A stretch of 64,000 bases of DNA from Actinoalloteichus caeruleus DSM 43889 (GTDB lineage: Bacteria; Actinomycetota; Actinomycetes; Mycobacteriales; Pseudonocardiaceae): the NCBI RefSeq assembly GCF_000429185.2, contig NZ_AUBJ02000001.1, positions 2,418,001 through 2,482,000 of the forward strand. The letters are read 5' to 3'. The notes under the pieces are model-generated. The model was not told where the DNA came from and searched no databases. It was given only the letters and a program-made list of their open reading frames with translations. A program made the translations under genes and the position numbers. Numbering within the stretch: the first letter of the stretch is position 1; every line of letters starts with the position of its first letter. Of this stretch, positions 20,203 through 29,358 are shown piece after piece.

Positions 20203-22251
20203 GTGGCACGACGCACGACGGAGGGGACCACCGCCGGCTCGGCCCGGCCCGCCCCGGCCGCCGACCCGGCCGAACCCGGTTCGGGTTCCGCCGGGCGCTC
20301 CACCCCGGGCGTCCGGGGAACGCGGACACCGGACCGCGACGCGCCGTCGCCCCCCGGGGGCGCCGAGGGCACGTCGAGCGCCGCCCCGGAGGACGCCACA
20401 CGGAGGGACGGCCCTCCCGTGCCCCGGGACGACCGGCACCCGTCCCCACCGACCCGCACCGCCCTCCGCGCGGCGGCCTGGTCCAGGGCTTCCCGGGCCC
20501 TGCTGGCCAAGCTCATCGGGGAACTGTCCTTCGAGGACCTCCTTCGCCCCGCCCGCCAGGAGGACGGCGACCACCTCCTGGAGCTGCCCACCGCCACCTA
20601 CCTCTTCTCCGCCGACCGCACCGACTTCGGCGGGTGGTCGGTCTGCCCCGGGAGCATCCGCCGCCGGGCCACCGGCCTGCTCGGTGACCGGCTCACCCAA
20701 CCGGCGGAGGACGTCCAGCAGTTCCTGCTCGACGCGGCCCCCGTGATCGGGATGCCGCCGGCCACCCTGGCGAACTACCTGTCGGAGCTGACCGCGACGC
20801 TCACCGCCGACGTGGAGCTGGCGACGACGGCGCTGCCCGCGAGGACACTCGCCACCCTCGGCCACGCCGAAGTGGAGGGCCACCTCACCGGACACCCCTG
20901 GCTGGTGGCGAACAAGGGCCGGGTCGGATTCGCGGCCTCGGACCTGGCCGCCTACGCACCGGAGGCCAGGACCCCGCTGCGGCTGCCGTGGCTGGCCGTC
21001 CAGCGGGGGCTCGCCGAGTTCCGCGGCACCCCCGACCTCTCCGAGGACGGCGTGGTGGCCAGCGAACTCGACCAGGACACCCGCGAACGGTTCGCCTCCG
21101 TACTCCGCGACGCCGGCCTCGTCCCCGGCACCCACGTGTGGTTCCCGGTCCACCCCTGGCAGCTCGACCACGTGGTGCGCACCCTGTGGGCTCCGGAGCT
21201 GGCCACCGGGCGGATCGTCGAACTGGGCACGGCCCCCGACCGGTACCTGCCCACCCAGTCGATCCGGACCATGTCCAACGTGGACAGGCCGGACCGGCTC
21301 CAGGTGAAGCTGCCGCTGCGCATCCTGAACACCGCCGTCTGGCGGGGCATCCCGCCGCACTGCACCGTCGCCGCGCCCTCGGTGACGCGGTGGCTGCGGG
21401 GCCTCTGGGCCGCCGACGAGCGGTTCGCCGGCTGGGGGGCCACCCTCCTGGGCGAGGTGGCGTCGGTGACGGTGCGGCACCCACGGCTGAGCGCGGCCGG
21501 CGAGGTCCCCTACACCTGGTTGGAGACGCTGGGCTGCGTGTGGCGGGAACCCGTGGACCCGCTGCTCGGCCCCGACCAGGGCTGCTGGCCCCTCGCCGCG
21601 GTCCTGCACGTCGACCCGCACGGCGGCGACCTGGTGGGTGCCTACCTGGAGGCCGGTGACCACGACGTGGACGCCTGGGTGGCCGCGTTGCTGCGCGTGC
21701 TGCTGCGCCCGCTGCTCCACCTGCTCTACCGCTACGGGATCACCGTGAACCCCCACGGGGAGAACGTGCTGATCACCACCGACGCGCGGGGGCTCCCGAC
21801 CGGGGCGGTGCTCAAGGACCTCATCGACGACGTGAACGTGTCCCTCGACGCGGTCCCCGAGCGCGGCCCCGAACCCGATTCCCACGACAGGGTGCTCCCC
21901 AGGAAGCCGTGGCCCGTGCTGCGCCAGTACCTGGTGGACGCGCTGCTGGTCGGCGTCCTCCGCCCCCTGGCGGTCCTGTTGGAGGAGCGGCACGGCCTGG
22001 CGCGCCCCCGGCTGTGGGGGCGGGTGCGCGGCGAGATCGACGCCTACCGGCGGCGGTTCCCGGAACTCGCCGACCGGATCGAGGCCGGATCCCTGACGGT
22101 GCCGGAGTTCCCCCGGTACCCGCTCAACGGCGACCGCCTCGTCCAGACCGGGTACGCCGAACTCCCCTACCGGCACGCCATCCGCCCGAGGGGGACCGTT
22201 CCCAGTCCGCTGCGCGACGTGCCACCGCTCCCACCCCCCGACGGCTGGTGA
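20203..22251 (+). CDS. NIS siderophore synthetase (IucA/IucC family, RhbF-like)
   Basis: About 682 residues from the GTG at 20203, with GGAGG nine bases upstream. Roughly the first 80 residues are a disordered Pro/Gly/Arg stretch not expected in the family; the domain starts near RTALRAAAWSRASRALLAKL. Motifs include HPWLVANKGRVGF, HVWFPVHPWQLDHVV, LPTQSIRTMSNV, KLPLRILNTAVWRG, GITVNPHGENVLI and KDLIDDVNVSLD. It would complete the citrate-bis-hydroxamate. Start codons nearer the domain may be the real start. It is the last gene before a strong hairpin. Confidence 0.92.
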   Translation: MARRTTEGTTAGSARPAPAADPAEPGSGSAGRSTPGVRGTRTPDRDAPSPPGGAEGTSSAAPEDATRRDGPPVPRDDRHPSPPTRTALRAAAWSRASRALLAKLIGELSFEDLLRPARQEDGDHLLELPTATYLFSADRTDFGGWSVCPGSIRRRATGLLGDRLTQPAEDVQQFLLDAAPVIGMPPATLANYLSELTATLTADVELATTALPARTLATLGHAEVEGHLTGHPWLVANKGRVGFAASDLAAYAPEARTPLRLPWLAVQRGLAEFRGTPDLSEDGVVASELDQDTRERFASVLRDAGLVPGTHVWFPVHPWQLDHVVRTLWAPELATGRIVELGTAPDRYLPTQSIRTMSNVDRPDRLQVKLPLRILNTAVWRGIPPHCTVAAPSVTRWLRGLWAADERFAGWGATLLGEVASVTVRHPRLSAAGEVPYTWLETLGCVWREPVDPLLGPDQGCWPLAAVLHVDPHGGDLVGAYLEAGDHDVDAWVAALLRVLLRPLLHLLYRYGITVNPHGENVLITTDARGLPTGAVLKDLIDDVNVSLDAVPERGPEPDSHDRVLPRKPWPVLRQYLVDALLVGVLRPLAVLLEERHGLARPRLWGRVRGEIDAYRRRFPELADRIEAGSLTVPEFPRYPLNGDRLVQTGYAELPYRHAIRPRGTVPSPLRDVPPLPPPDGW

Positions 22252-22314
22252 CTCGTGGGGGCGCGACCGGGCCGGCCGGTGGGGCCGCTGGGCCCAGCGC
22301 TCCCCGGGCACGCC

Positions 22315-22353
22315 GACGCCCACCGGGCGGCGACTGTCGACCCGGTGGGCGTC
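22315..22353. terminator. Terminator at end of siderophore operon
   Basis: A perfect 13-bp stem (GACGCCCACCGGG with CCCGGTGGGCGTC) and a 13-base loop. It lies between the convergent synthetase gene (stop at 22251) and the sunset-domain gene (stop at 22364), so it may be bidirectional. Confidence 0.8.
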
Positions 22354-22363
22354 CTCGCGGCGC

Positions 22364-23212
22364 TCAGGCCGAGGTGGTCACCCGCCGCCTGGCGCGCCAG
22401 GCGGCGAAGCCGGCCCGCTCGGCGTCGTCGGCCGACCGGAACCAGATGTCCGCCTTGGTGCGGCGGTAGTAGGGCGAGTCCTCGGTGTGGTAGGTCATGG
22501 ACCGCTTCTTGGCCTTCACCGGGTAGCCCTCCGGGTGGCCGGTGGCATCGGCCTCCGCGAGCACCGAGTTCGGGTACGGGCCCGTCGAGGGCGTGTCCTC
22601 GCGTTCCGGGGTCGCCAGTTCGGTGCCGGCCGGGCCGTCCTCCTCCACGGACGCGTGCGCCCGGCTCCCGTTGGTCGCGGCCCGGCCGTTCAGGTCGGGG
22701 TCGGTCCGGGCGCTGGGCACCGACGTCGCGCCGCTGGCGGCCTCCGGTGCGCCGGCTCCGTCGCCCGCACCGGCCACGGCGGCGGCTCCGGCCCGCCGGT
22801 CGGATGTGCCCGGGGCACCGTTCGCGGACCCCACGGGCTCCTCCTCGGCGCGGTCGGCCGACGTCTCCTCCTGGTCGGCGACGACGATCACGGAGACGGG
22901 TACGTCCCGCAGCGCCTCCGCGTCCCGCTTCTCCCGCTCCGACACGTCCTCCGACCCGTCCTCCGGCTCCTCCAGCCCGTCGGCGGCCGGCCGGTCGGAG
23001 CCCGCCACGGGGGCGGCGTCCCGCTCGCCCTCGGAGAGCAGGTGGTCGAGAGGCGCCTGGTCCGTCGCCGAGGTGTTCTCGGCGTCGCCGGCCGCCGCCG
23101 CCCCGCTCGCCCGCCTCCGCATCGGGCGGAGCACGAGCAGCGTGACCGCGACCACCCCGAGCGCGAAAGAAACCAGGCACCACAGGAATATCTGGCTGAA
23201 CAGCCAGCCCAT
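22364..23212 (-). CDS. Membrane-anchored protein with C-terminal sunset-like domain
   Basis: About 282 residues. One membrane segment (about 4-28) is followed by a long low-complexity Ala/Glu/Gly region (30-230). The C-terminus holds the only ordered segment: GHPEGYPVKAKKRSMTYHTE, then DSPYYRRTKADIWFRSADDA and AGFAAW. This resembles the 'sunset' domain found at the ends of many actinobacterial envelope proteins. ATG 23212 is chosen over a longer frame, since the upstream part is not coding-like. It is convergent with the siderophore operon; no functional link is shown. Confidence 0.75.
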   Translation of the reverse strand: MGWLFSQIFLWCLVSFALGVVAVTLLVLRPMRRRASGAAAAGDAENTSATDQAPLDHLLSEGERDAAPVAGSDRPAADGLEEPEDGSEDVSEREKRDAEALRDVPVSVIVVADQEETSADRAEEEPVGSANGAPGTSDRRAGAAAVAGAGDGAGAPEAASGATSVPSARTDPDLNGRAATNGSRAHASVEEDGPAGTELATPEREDTPSTGPYPNSVLAEADATGHPEGYPVKAKKRSMTYHTEDSPYYRRTKADIWFRSADDAERAGFAAWRARRRVTTSA

Positions 23213-23842
23213 ACGCGTTTCCCTCCCTTGAGCACGATCACACCCGATCACCGGAAAGGTCCGCGCGATTCCCGACCGTGCCGATTCCCGGCCGGACCAC
23301 CGCGGGCTTCTCGGCTGTGGCGTGTCCTCTGGTTTCCACTGGTGGCCACGAACCACCGTTGGCGGCTGTCGTGCGCCGGGCCACCGTCAGCCCGCCCGGT
23401 CCGGTGGTCACCGTGTCGCCGCTGACCACCGCGACCTCGGGTTGTCCCGTCCGCTCGGGGACTACCCGCACTGGTCGGGCCGACGCACGGCTTGATCGCC
23501 AGCAGGTACTTCATACTTGACTGGCAGCGCCCATGCCAGCGCCAAGACCACAAGGTGTGAGTCCTCCGCCGAATTTCACCAATTCGAGCAAGGAGTTCCG
23601 CACTCCCGGTCAGAATTCTCCCCGCTGCATCCCGTACTTCTCACGAACAAGCGACAAGTCCGGTGGCAGCACTCGACATTCTCCGGATCGTGTCACACGC
23701 GGTGATCAACAACGGACACGCCCGGGTCGCCGGCCATGCGGACCAGCGACGGCCCGCGACACACCGCGCGGCCGGCCGCACTCGCCGGCCACCTCCGGAG
23801 CCCCGCACCCCCGGGGCCGCGCCCGCGACGACACGCACCGGT
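23213..23842. other. Long intergenic region without a supported gene
   Basis: 630 bases between the sunset-domain gene and the end of rarA. It is visibly richer in A/T than the flanks, especially at 23510-23720. Short open frames on both strands have no recognisable motif and no good start context. It probably holds the promoter of the sunset-domain gene and the 3' end of the rarA transcript. Confidence 0.5.
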
Positions 23843-25231
23843 TCACTGGCCGTCCCGGCCGGCTCCGTCCCCGCTCGACTCGTCGCCGCGCACCACCCGT
23901 CGCAGCCGGGGGACCCGGTCGGCGAGGGCCCGTTCCGCTCCCCGGGCCGCCGGCTGGTAGTAGTCGCGGCCGACGAGCTGGTCGGGCGGGTACTGCTGGG
24001 TCAGCACGCCCTCGGGCACGTCATGGGGGTACCGGTACCGCTCGGCGTGCCCGAGCCGAGCGGCGCCCGCGTAGTGCCCGTCGCGCAGGTGCGGCGGCAC
24101 GGCGCCCACCGCCCCCCGGTTCACGTCGGCCACCGCCGCGTCGATCGCCGTGATCACCGCGTTCGACTTCGGGGCGGTCGCCAGGTGGATCGTCGCCTGG
24201 GCCAGCGCGAGCCGTGCCTCGGGCATCCCGATGAGCTGCACGGCCTGGGCGGCGGACACGGCGGCGGTGAGGGCCGTCGGATCGGCGAGGCCGATGTCCT
24301 CACTGGCGTGCACGACCAGCCGGCGCGCGATGAAGCGCGGGTCCTCCCCTGCGGCGACCATCCTGGCCAGGTAGTGCAGCGCGGCGTCGACGTCCGACCC
24401 CCGGATGGACTTGATGAAGGCGCTGGTCACGTCGTAGTGCTGGTCGCCCTGCCGGTCGTAGCGCACGGCGGCCCGGTTCACCGTGTCCTCCACGGTGTCG
24501 AGGGTGATCGTGGCCTCCCCGACGGAGTCACTGGCCTCGGCGGCCGCCTCCAGGGCGGTGAGCGCCCTCCTGGCGTCGCCGCCGGCGAGGCGGACCAGGT
24601 GGTCCTCGGCGTCGGTGGCGAGCTCCAGCCGTCCCCCCAAGCCCCGTTCCTCGGCCAACGCCCGCCGGACGAGTTCGCGGACCGCCTCGTCCTCGAGCGG
24701 CCGCAGCTGGAGGACCAGCGACCGGGAGAGCAGCGGGGCGACCACGGAGAAGAACGGGTTCTCGGTGGTCGCGGCCACGAGCAGGATGATCCGGTCCTCC
24801 ACCGCACCCAACAGGGCGTCCTGCTGGGTGCGGGAGAAGCGGTGGACCTCGTCGATGAACAGCACCGTCCGCTCGGACCGCCGGCCGAGGCGACGCCGCG
24901 CCTCCTCGATGACCGCGCGCACCTCCTTCACCCCGGCGGAGAGCGCGGAGAGCGCGACGAACCGGCGACCGGTGGCGAGCGACACCAGGGAGGCGAGGGT
25001 GGTCTTGCCGGTGCCGGGCGGCCCGTACAGCATCACCGAGGCGGGAGCCCCGCCCTCGACCAACCGCCGCAGCGGCGCCCCCGGGTGCAGGAGGTGGTCC
25101 TGGCCCACCACCTCGTCCAGCGTGCGGGGTCGCATCCGCACCGGGAGGGGCGCGTTCGCCGCGACCGCCTCGTCGGCGTCCTGCTGGACCTGCGCCTCGA
25201 ACAGGCCCTCGTCGAAGAGTCCGTCTGCCAC
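23843..25231 (-). CDS. rarA: Replication-associated recombination protein A (RarA/MgsA)
   Basis: 462 residues of AAA+ ATPase acting at stalled replication forks. Walker A is [15 protein letters not shown] (about 70-84) and Walker B is [11 protein letters not shown]. The clamp-loader-like AAA core, sensor segment ([10 protein letters not shown]) and C-terminal MgsA tetramerisation domain ([20 protein letters not shown]) are all present. N-terminal MADGLFDE is usual for actinobacteria. It lies downstream of aspS and the kinase-like gene on the same strand, a conserved neighbourhood. Confidence 0.95.
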   Translation of the reverse strand: MADGLFDEGLFEAQVQQDADEAVAANAPLPVRMRPRTLDEVVGQDHLLHPGAPLRRLVEGGAPASVMLYGPPGTGKTTLASLVSLATGRRFVALSALSAGVKEVRAVIEEARRRLGRRSERTVLFIDEVHRFSRTQQDALLGAVEDRIILLVAATTENPFFSVVAPLLSRSLVLQLRPLEDEAVRELVRRALAEERGLGGRLELATDAEDHLVRLAGGDARRALTALEAAAEASDSVGEATITLDTVEDTVNRAAVRYDRQGDQHYDVTSAFIKSIRGSDVDAALHYLARMVAAGEDPRFIARRLVVHASEDIGLADPTALTAAVSAAQAVQLIGMPEARLALAQATIHLATAPKSNAVITAIDAAVADVNRGAVGAVPPHLRDGHYAGAARLGHAERYRYPHDVPEGVLTQQYPPDQLVGRDYYQPAARGAERALADRVPRLRRVVRGDESSGDGAGRDGQ

Positions 25232-25294
25232 GGCGACGACGCTACCCGGCGACCCGGTCGGGTCGGTCCGGCGACCGCCGGGGGGACGCCGTGG

Positions 25295-26515
25295 TCAGCG
25301 GAAGGCCGGGTAGGTGGGCAACTGCTGGGTCTTGAGGCCGAAGTGCGCCCGGATGCCCTCCGCGACCTGCTCGGCGTGCTCCCGCATGGTGGGGCTGAGC
25401 CGCTCGTCCCCGGCGAGGCGCTCCCACTGCGTGAGCAGGGTGAGGTACCGCAGGATCGGGTCGCCGTGGTCGTTGGCGGCGGGGACGTCGGCGCTCCGCT
25501 CGTTGGCGATGCCCAACAGCTTCCAGGTGGTCAGCCAGGCCCACAGCAGCTGCGCCCTGAGCAGCCACGGCATCAGCACGGCGTCGTCGTCGAGCTCGGG
25601 CCACACGGCGCTGACCTCGGACCGCCACGCCGCGAGCATCGCCTGGGACATGCGAGCGGGGATCGCCGAGCCGCACCAGCAGGAGGCGAAGGGCACGCTG
25701 AGGTTGACCGCGTCCAGCGCGATGTCGCGCATGCAGCCGCCCTCGAAGTCGAGGAAGCGGACCCCGGAGCTGGTGACGACGCTGTTGTCCGGGCAGATCT
25801 CCGAAGGGCTGAACGCGCGGTAGCGGCCGCGCGCGAAGAGGCGGACCTCCTCACCCAACTCCGCCAGCACCGCGTCCGGGGTGTCGACGCCGACCGTCTC
25901 GGCCAGCAGGGTCGGCAGCTCGGCCAGCATCCGTTCGGAGTCCTCGACGGCGGCCGGCCGCGCCGGTTCGAGCCCGCCGAGCCGGCGGACCAGGGTGTCG
26001 AAGTCCGCTTCCCGCCCGGCCGTGCTGGCGTGGAGGCGACCGAGCCCCCTCGCCCAGGCGAGCAGGGCCGTCTCGGCGGCCCGGGTGTCCGAGCCCTCCA
26101 GCCGGTCGGTCAGGGTCGGGGCGCGGCCGAGGTCCTCCAGGATGACCAGCCGCTCGCTGGCGTCCTGACCGACGAGTTCCGGACCCACCCAGGTCTCGGA
26201 GGGCAGGGCGGTGAGCAACTGGCAGCTGGCCGCCTCGTGGGCGAAGGGGTCGGCGGCCGCCTCGGGCGCGGGGCCCTGGTAGTGCTTGATCACCAGCGAT
26301 CGGGGCAGCGAGAACGGGTTCTCGACCACCCTGACCCTGATCACCACAGCGCGGCCGCTGCCGCCCAGGTCCTCCGGGTCGCCCAGCCGCACCGGGGCTC
26401 CGAAGCGACGGGACAGCGCGGACTCAGCGGCGGCAACCGTTGGAGTCATCCCAGTGGTTTCTTCGGTTGTGCCGTCGACCGCCGTTGGCCGACCGACCGC
26501 AATCTCCAGACTCAT
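25295..26515 (-). CDS. Phosphotransferase-fold protein lacking the usual HGD catalytic motif
   Basis: About 406 residues with an aminoglycoside phosphotransferase/choline kinase-like fold. An N-lobe Lys candidate lies in LVIKHYQG and LVILEDLG is a typical hinge. The catalytic loop, normally HGDxxxxN, reads SPSEICPDN: His and Asp are replaced (PSE). The metal-binding DFE is kept (VRFLDFEGG). It may therefore be a pseudokinase, or one using Glu as base. The start is the ATG at 26515 with GGAAGAG upstream; an in-frame start also exists at 26548. Substrate unknown. Confidence 0.65.
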   Translation of the reverse strand: MSLEIAVGRPTAVDGTTEETTGMTPTVAAAESALSRRFGAPVRLGDPEDLGGSGRAVVIRVRVVENPFSLPRSLVIKHYQGPAPEAAADPFAHEAASCQLLTALPSETWVGPELVGQDASERLVILEDLGRAPTLTDRLEGSDTRAAETALLAWARGLGRLHASTAGREADFDTLVRRLGGLEPARPAAVEDSERMLAELPTLLAETVGVDTPDAVLAELGEEVRLFARGRYRAFSPSEICPDNSVVTSSGVRFLDFEGGCMRDIALDAVNLSVPFASCWCGSAIPARMSQAMLAAWRSEVSAVWPELDDDAVLMPWLLRAQLLWAWLTTWKLLGIANERSADVPAANDHGDPILRYLTLLTQWERLAGDERLSPTMREHAEQVAEGIRAHFGLKTQQLPTYPAFR

Positions 26516-26581
26516 CTCTTCCGACCCTACCGCTGTTCGGGTCCTCATTTGGCCACTCTGCGTAGTACATCAAGGTGAATT

Positions 26582-26616
26582 CGGGGTGTCCGGGCGTGTC
26601 GCACCCGGACACCCCG
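26582..26616. terminator. Terminator downstream of aspS
   Basis: A perfect 13-bp stem (CGGGGTGTCCGGG with CCCGGACACCCCG) with a 9-base loop, starting 6 bases past the aspS stop. It separates aspS from the kinase-like gene, which therefore probably has its own promoter. Confidence 0.8.
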
Positions 26617-26622
26617 CGTTCC

Positions 26623-28401
26623 TCATGCCTCCGCGGTCTTCCTGACCGGCTTCGCGTCAACACCGGCCTCCCGGCGCTGCTGGAGGGTGATGGGCGCCGG
26701 AGCCTGCGTCAACGGGTCGAAACCGCCTCCCGACTTCGGGAACGCGATGACGTCGCGCAGCGAGTCCGCGCCAGCCAGCAGCATGACGATGCGGTCCCAC
26801 CCGAAGGCGATGCCGCCGTGCGGCGGGGGGCCGAACTTGAAGGCGTCCAGCAGGAACCCGAACTTCTCCCGCGCGTCCTCGGAACCGATCCCCATGACCT
26901 CGAAGACGCGCTCCTGCACGTCGCGCTGGTGGATCCGGATCGAGCCACCGCCGATCTCGTTGCCGTTGCAGACGAGGTCGTAGGCGTAGGCGAGGGCGTG
27001 CTCCGGGTCCTGGTCGAACCGGTCGATCCACTCGGGGGTCGGCGAGGTGAAGGCGTGGTGCACCGCCGTCCACCGGCCGGAGCCGACGGCGACGTCGTCG
27101 GTCTCGTCGACGGACTCGAACATGGGCGCGTCGGTGACCCAGACGAAGGACCACGCGTCCTCGTCGACCATTCCCGTGCGGCGCGCGATCTCCAGCCTGG
27201 CCGCCCCCAGCAGCGCCCGGGCGTCGGAGGGCCGGCCGGCCGCGAAGAAGACGCAGTCGCCGGGAGCGGCGCCGACCGCCTTGGCCAGTCCCTCCCGCTC
27301 CCCGTCGGAGAGGTTCTTGGCGACCGGGCCACCCAGGGTGCCGTCCTCGGCGACGAGCACGTAGGCCAGTCCCTTGGCGCCGCGCTGCCTCGCCCAGTCC
27401 TGCCAGGCGTCGAGCTGGCGGCGCGGTTGGTCCGCGCCACCCGGCATGACCACGGCGCCCACGTAGGGCGCCTGGAAGACCCGGAAGGTCGTCTCCGAGA
27501 AGTACTCGGTCATCTCGGTCAGTTCGAGACCGAACCGCAGGTCCGGCTTGTCCGTCCCGTACCGCGACATGGCCTCGTGGTAGGTGATCCTCGGGATGGG
27601 CGTGGTGATCTCGTGGTCCGCCAGCTCGGCCCACAGCGCGGAGACGATGCGCTCGCCGAGCTCGATCACGTCCTCCTGCTCGACGAAGCTCATCTCGATG
27701 TCGAGCTGGGTGAACTCCGGCTGCCGGTCGGCCCGGAAGTCCTCGTCCCGGTAGCAGCGCGCGATCTGGTAGTAGCGCTCCACCCCGCCCACCATGAGCA
27801 GCTGCTTGAACAGCTGCGGGGACTGCGGCAACGCGTACCAGGAGCCGGGTTGGAGGCGGGCCGGGACGAGGAAGTCCCTGGCGCCCTCGGGAGTGGACCG
27901 GGTGAGGGTCGGGGTCTCGACCTCGACGAACCGCCGCTCGTCGAGCACGGAGCGGGCGACGCGGTTGGCCTCGCTGCGCAGCCGCAGCGCGCGGGCGGGA
28001 CCGGAACGCCGCAGGTCCAGGTACCGGTACCGCAGCCGGACCTCCTCCCCCGCCTCCACGTGCTCGTCGAGCGGGAAGGGCAGCGCGGCCGACTCGGACA
28101 ACACGTCCAGCTCGGTGACCGTGACCTCGATCTCGCCGGTGGGGATCTCGGGGTTCTCGTTGCCCTCCGGGCGGACGACGACCTCGCCGGTGACCCGCAG
28201 GCAGAACTCGGAGCGCAGGCGGTGGGCCCGCTCGGCCATCTCGCCCTCGCGGAAGACCACCTGGGCGACGCCGGAGGCGTCGCGAAGGTCGATGAAGATC
28301 ACTCCCCCGTGATCGCGACGGCGCGCCACCCACCCGGTGAGGGTGATGGTCTGGCCTACATGCTCGGCGCGCAGGGCGCCGGCCTCATGCGTGCGCAACA
28401 C
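26623..28401 (-). CDS. aspS: Aspartyl-tRNA synthetase
   Basis: 592 residues, the bacterial-type length. The OB-fold anticodon domain opens with [17 protein letters not shown] and [19 protein letters not shown]. Class II motifs are present: motif 2 around [20 protein letters not shown], the aspartate-binding [10 protein letters not shown], and motif 3 [18 protein letters not shown] insertion domain lies between. The motif set and length are those of standard bacterial AspRS; whether it also charges tRNA-Asn cannot be told here. Followed by a strong hairpin. Confidence 0.96.
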   Translation of the reverse strand: MLRTHEAGALRAEHVGQTITLTGWVARRRDHGGVIFIDLRDASGVAQVVFREGEMAERAHRLRSEFCLRVTGEVVVRPEGNENPEIPTGEIEVTVTELDVLSESAALPFPLDEHVEAGEEVRLRYRYLDLRRSGPARALRLRSEANRVARSVLDERRFVEVETPTLTRSTPEGARDFLVPARLQPGSWYALPQSPQLFKQLLMVGGVERYYQIARCYRDEDFRADRQPEFTQLDIEMSFVEQEDVIELGERIVSALWAELADHEITTPIPRITYHEAMSRYGTDKPDLRFGLELTEMTEYFSETTFRVFQAPYVGAVVMPGGADQPRRQLDAWQDWARQRGAKGLAYVLVAEDGTLGGPVAKNLSDGEREGLAKAVGAAPGDCVFFAAGRPSDARALLGAARLEIARRTGMVDEDAWSFVWVTDAPMFESVDETDDVAVGSGRWTAVHHAFTSPTPEWIDRFDQDPEHALAYAYDLVCNGNEIGGGSIRIHQRDVQERVFEVMGIGSEDAREKFGFLLDAFKFGPPPHGGIAFGWDRIVMLLAGADSLRDVIAFPKSGGGFDPLTQAPAPITLQQRREAGVDAKPVRKTAEA

Positions 28402-28732
28402 GAGTTCGGGTCTCCTTGTCCTGAGATGTGCGTAGGCTGGGTCGCCAGCCAGGTACGCCAGGGTGACCTCAAGAGGCTAGCCAATCCCCGACCACCGCCG
28501 TCGAGCAGGTTTCCCGGCCCACGGCCCGGCGACCGCGAATCGCCCGGCCCCCGCGCCGGCGACGGACCGCGGACCCCCGGCCCCGCCTGATCCGGCCGAA
28601 GCGTTCCGCCCCCCGAGTGAGGGGCCGATCGCCCGATCGCGCCGCGGCGGCGTCGTCCGTTACGACTAGTTGCAACACCGTCACAGCTTGCTCCGATGAA
28701 CAGGCGTTACCGACCCCTTGGAGGAGTCCGAC
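28402..28732. other. Divergent promoter region between aspS and a hypothetical gene
   Basis: 331 bases with no gene. The last 70 bases (28660-28730) are AT-richer than the rest and may hold the promoter of the plus-strand gene. No clear operator or T-box was found. Confidence 0.45.
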
Positions 28733-29227
28733 GTGACCGATGACAACAGGTCGAAGATCTGGATCCGCAGACACGGCTGGTGGCAACCGCCGCAGCCCTT
28801 CACCGAGGACAGCGGCTGGCACCTGTGGCCGGCGGGGCAGGTGCTGAGCCGGTCGCCGCTGTCGGTGATGACCCCCGGCTTCGAGTACTACGTGTGCGAC
28901 GGCGGCCCCTCCCGGCGCCGGGCCTTACGCCGGCTGGTCCGGGTCGGCAGCGTCTCCCCGCGTTTCGTCGTCACCTCGCTCGACGACGGGTTCGACCAGT
29001 TGGGCACCTTCTTCCGCGACCAGGACCGCACCCTCAGCGTCGACGGCTGGTACAAGGACCAGTACACGCGGGACAAGTTCCGCTCACCGAGGAACTTCCA
29101 CCTGTTGGCCTGGACCTTCGAGGTGGCCGAGACCGTCGCCGTTCCGCTCCCCTCGACGCTGCGGTTCGCCCCGAGCGGGTGGCTGAACCTGGAGCGCGAC
29201 GCGCTGTCGCCCGCCGAGGTGGGGTGA
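28733..29227 (+). CDS. Hypothetical protein, aromatic-rich
   Basis: 164 residues, not recognised. The GTG at 28733 has GGAGGA about 8 bases upstream. The protein is unusually rich in Trp, Phe and Tyr for its size (for example GWWQPP, GWHLWPAG and GWYKDQYTRDKF), has no signal peptide or membrane segment and no cysteine pair. The aromatic residues are spread evenly, and the third codon position is GC-rich as in neighbouring genes, so coding is likely. Probably a small cytosolic globular protein. Confidence 0.7.
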   Translation: MTDDNRSKIWIRRHGWWQPPQPFTEDSGWHLWPAGQVLSRSPLSVMTPGFEYYVCDGGPSRRRALRRLVRVGSVSPRFVVTSLDDGFDQLGTFFRDQDRTLSVDGWYKDQYTRDKFRSPRNFHLLAWTFEVAETVAVPLPSTLRFAPSGWLNLERDALSPAEVG

Positions 29228-29358
29228 CCGGGAGGGGCGAGCGCCCGGGGCGCGAGCACGGTTCCCGGCCGGCTTCTGGGTCGTGCGGGCGTCCTCCTGG
29301 CACGATCTCGCACCCATGCGCCAGGCGACGGCGGCACGCGGTCCCGGGCGGGAGGGGT

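Noticed and set aside
14875-22251. Desferrioxamine (desABCD) cluster
   Set aside because: There are two NIS synthetases, and the order decarboxylase-synthetase-acetyltransferase-monooxygenase-synthetase is that of rhbBCDEF.
23663-26578. A 971-codon open frame opposite rarA and the kinase-like gene
   Set aside because: It spans two well-supported genes and an intergenic region; translation is low complexity.
28402-28732. T-box or attenuator for aspS
   Set aside because: No specifier-type stem or T-box sequence is visible; actinobacterial T-boxes are rare and mainly on ileS.
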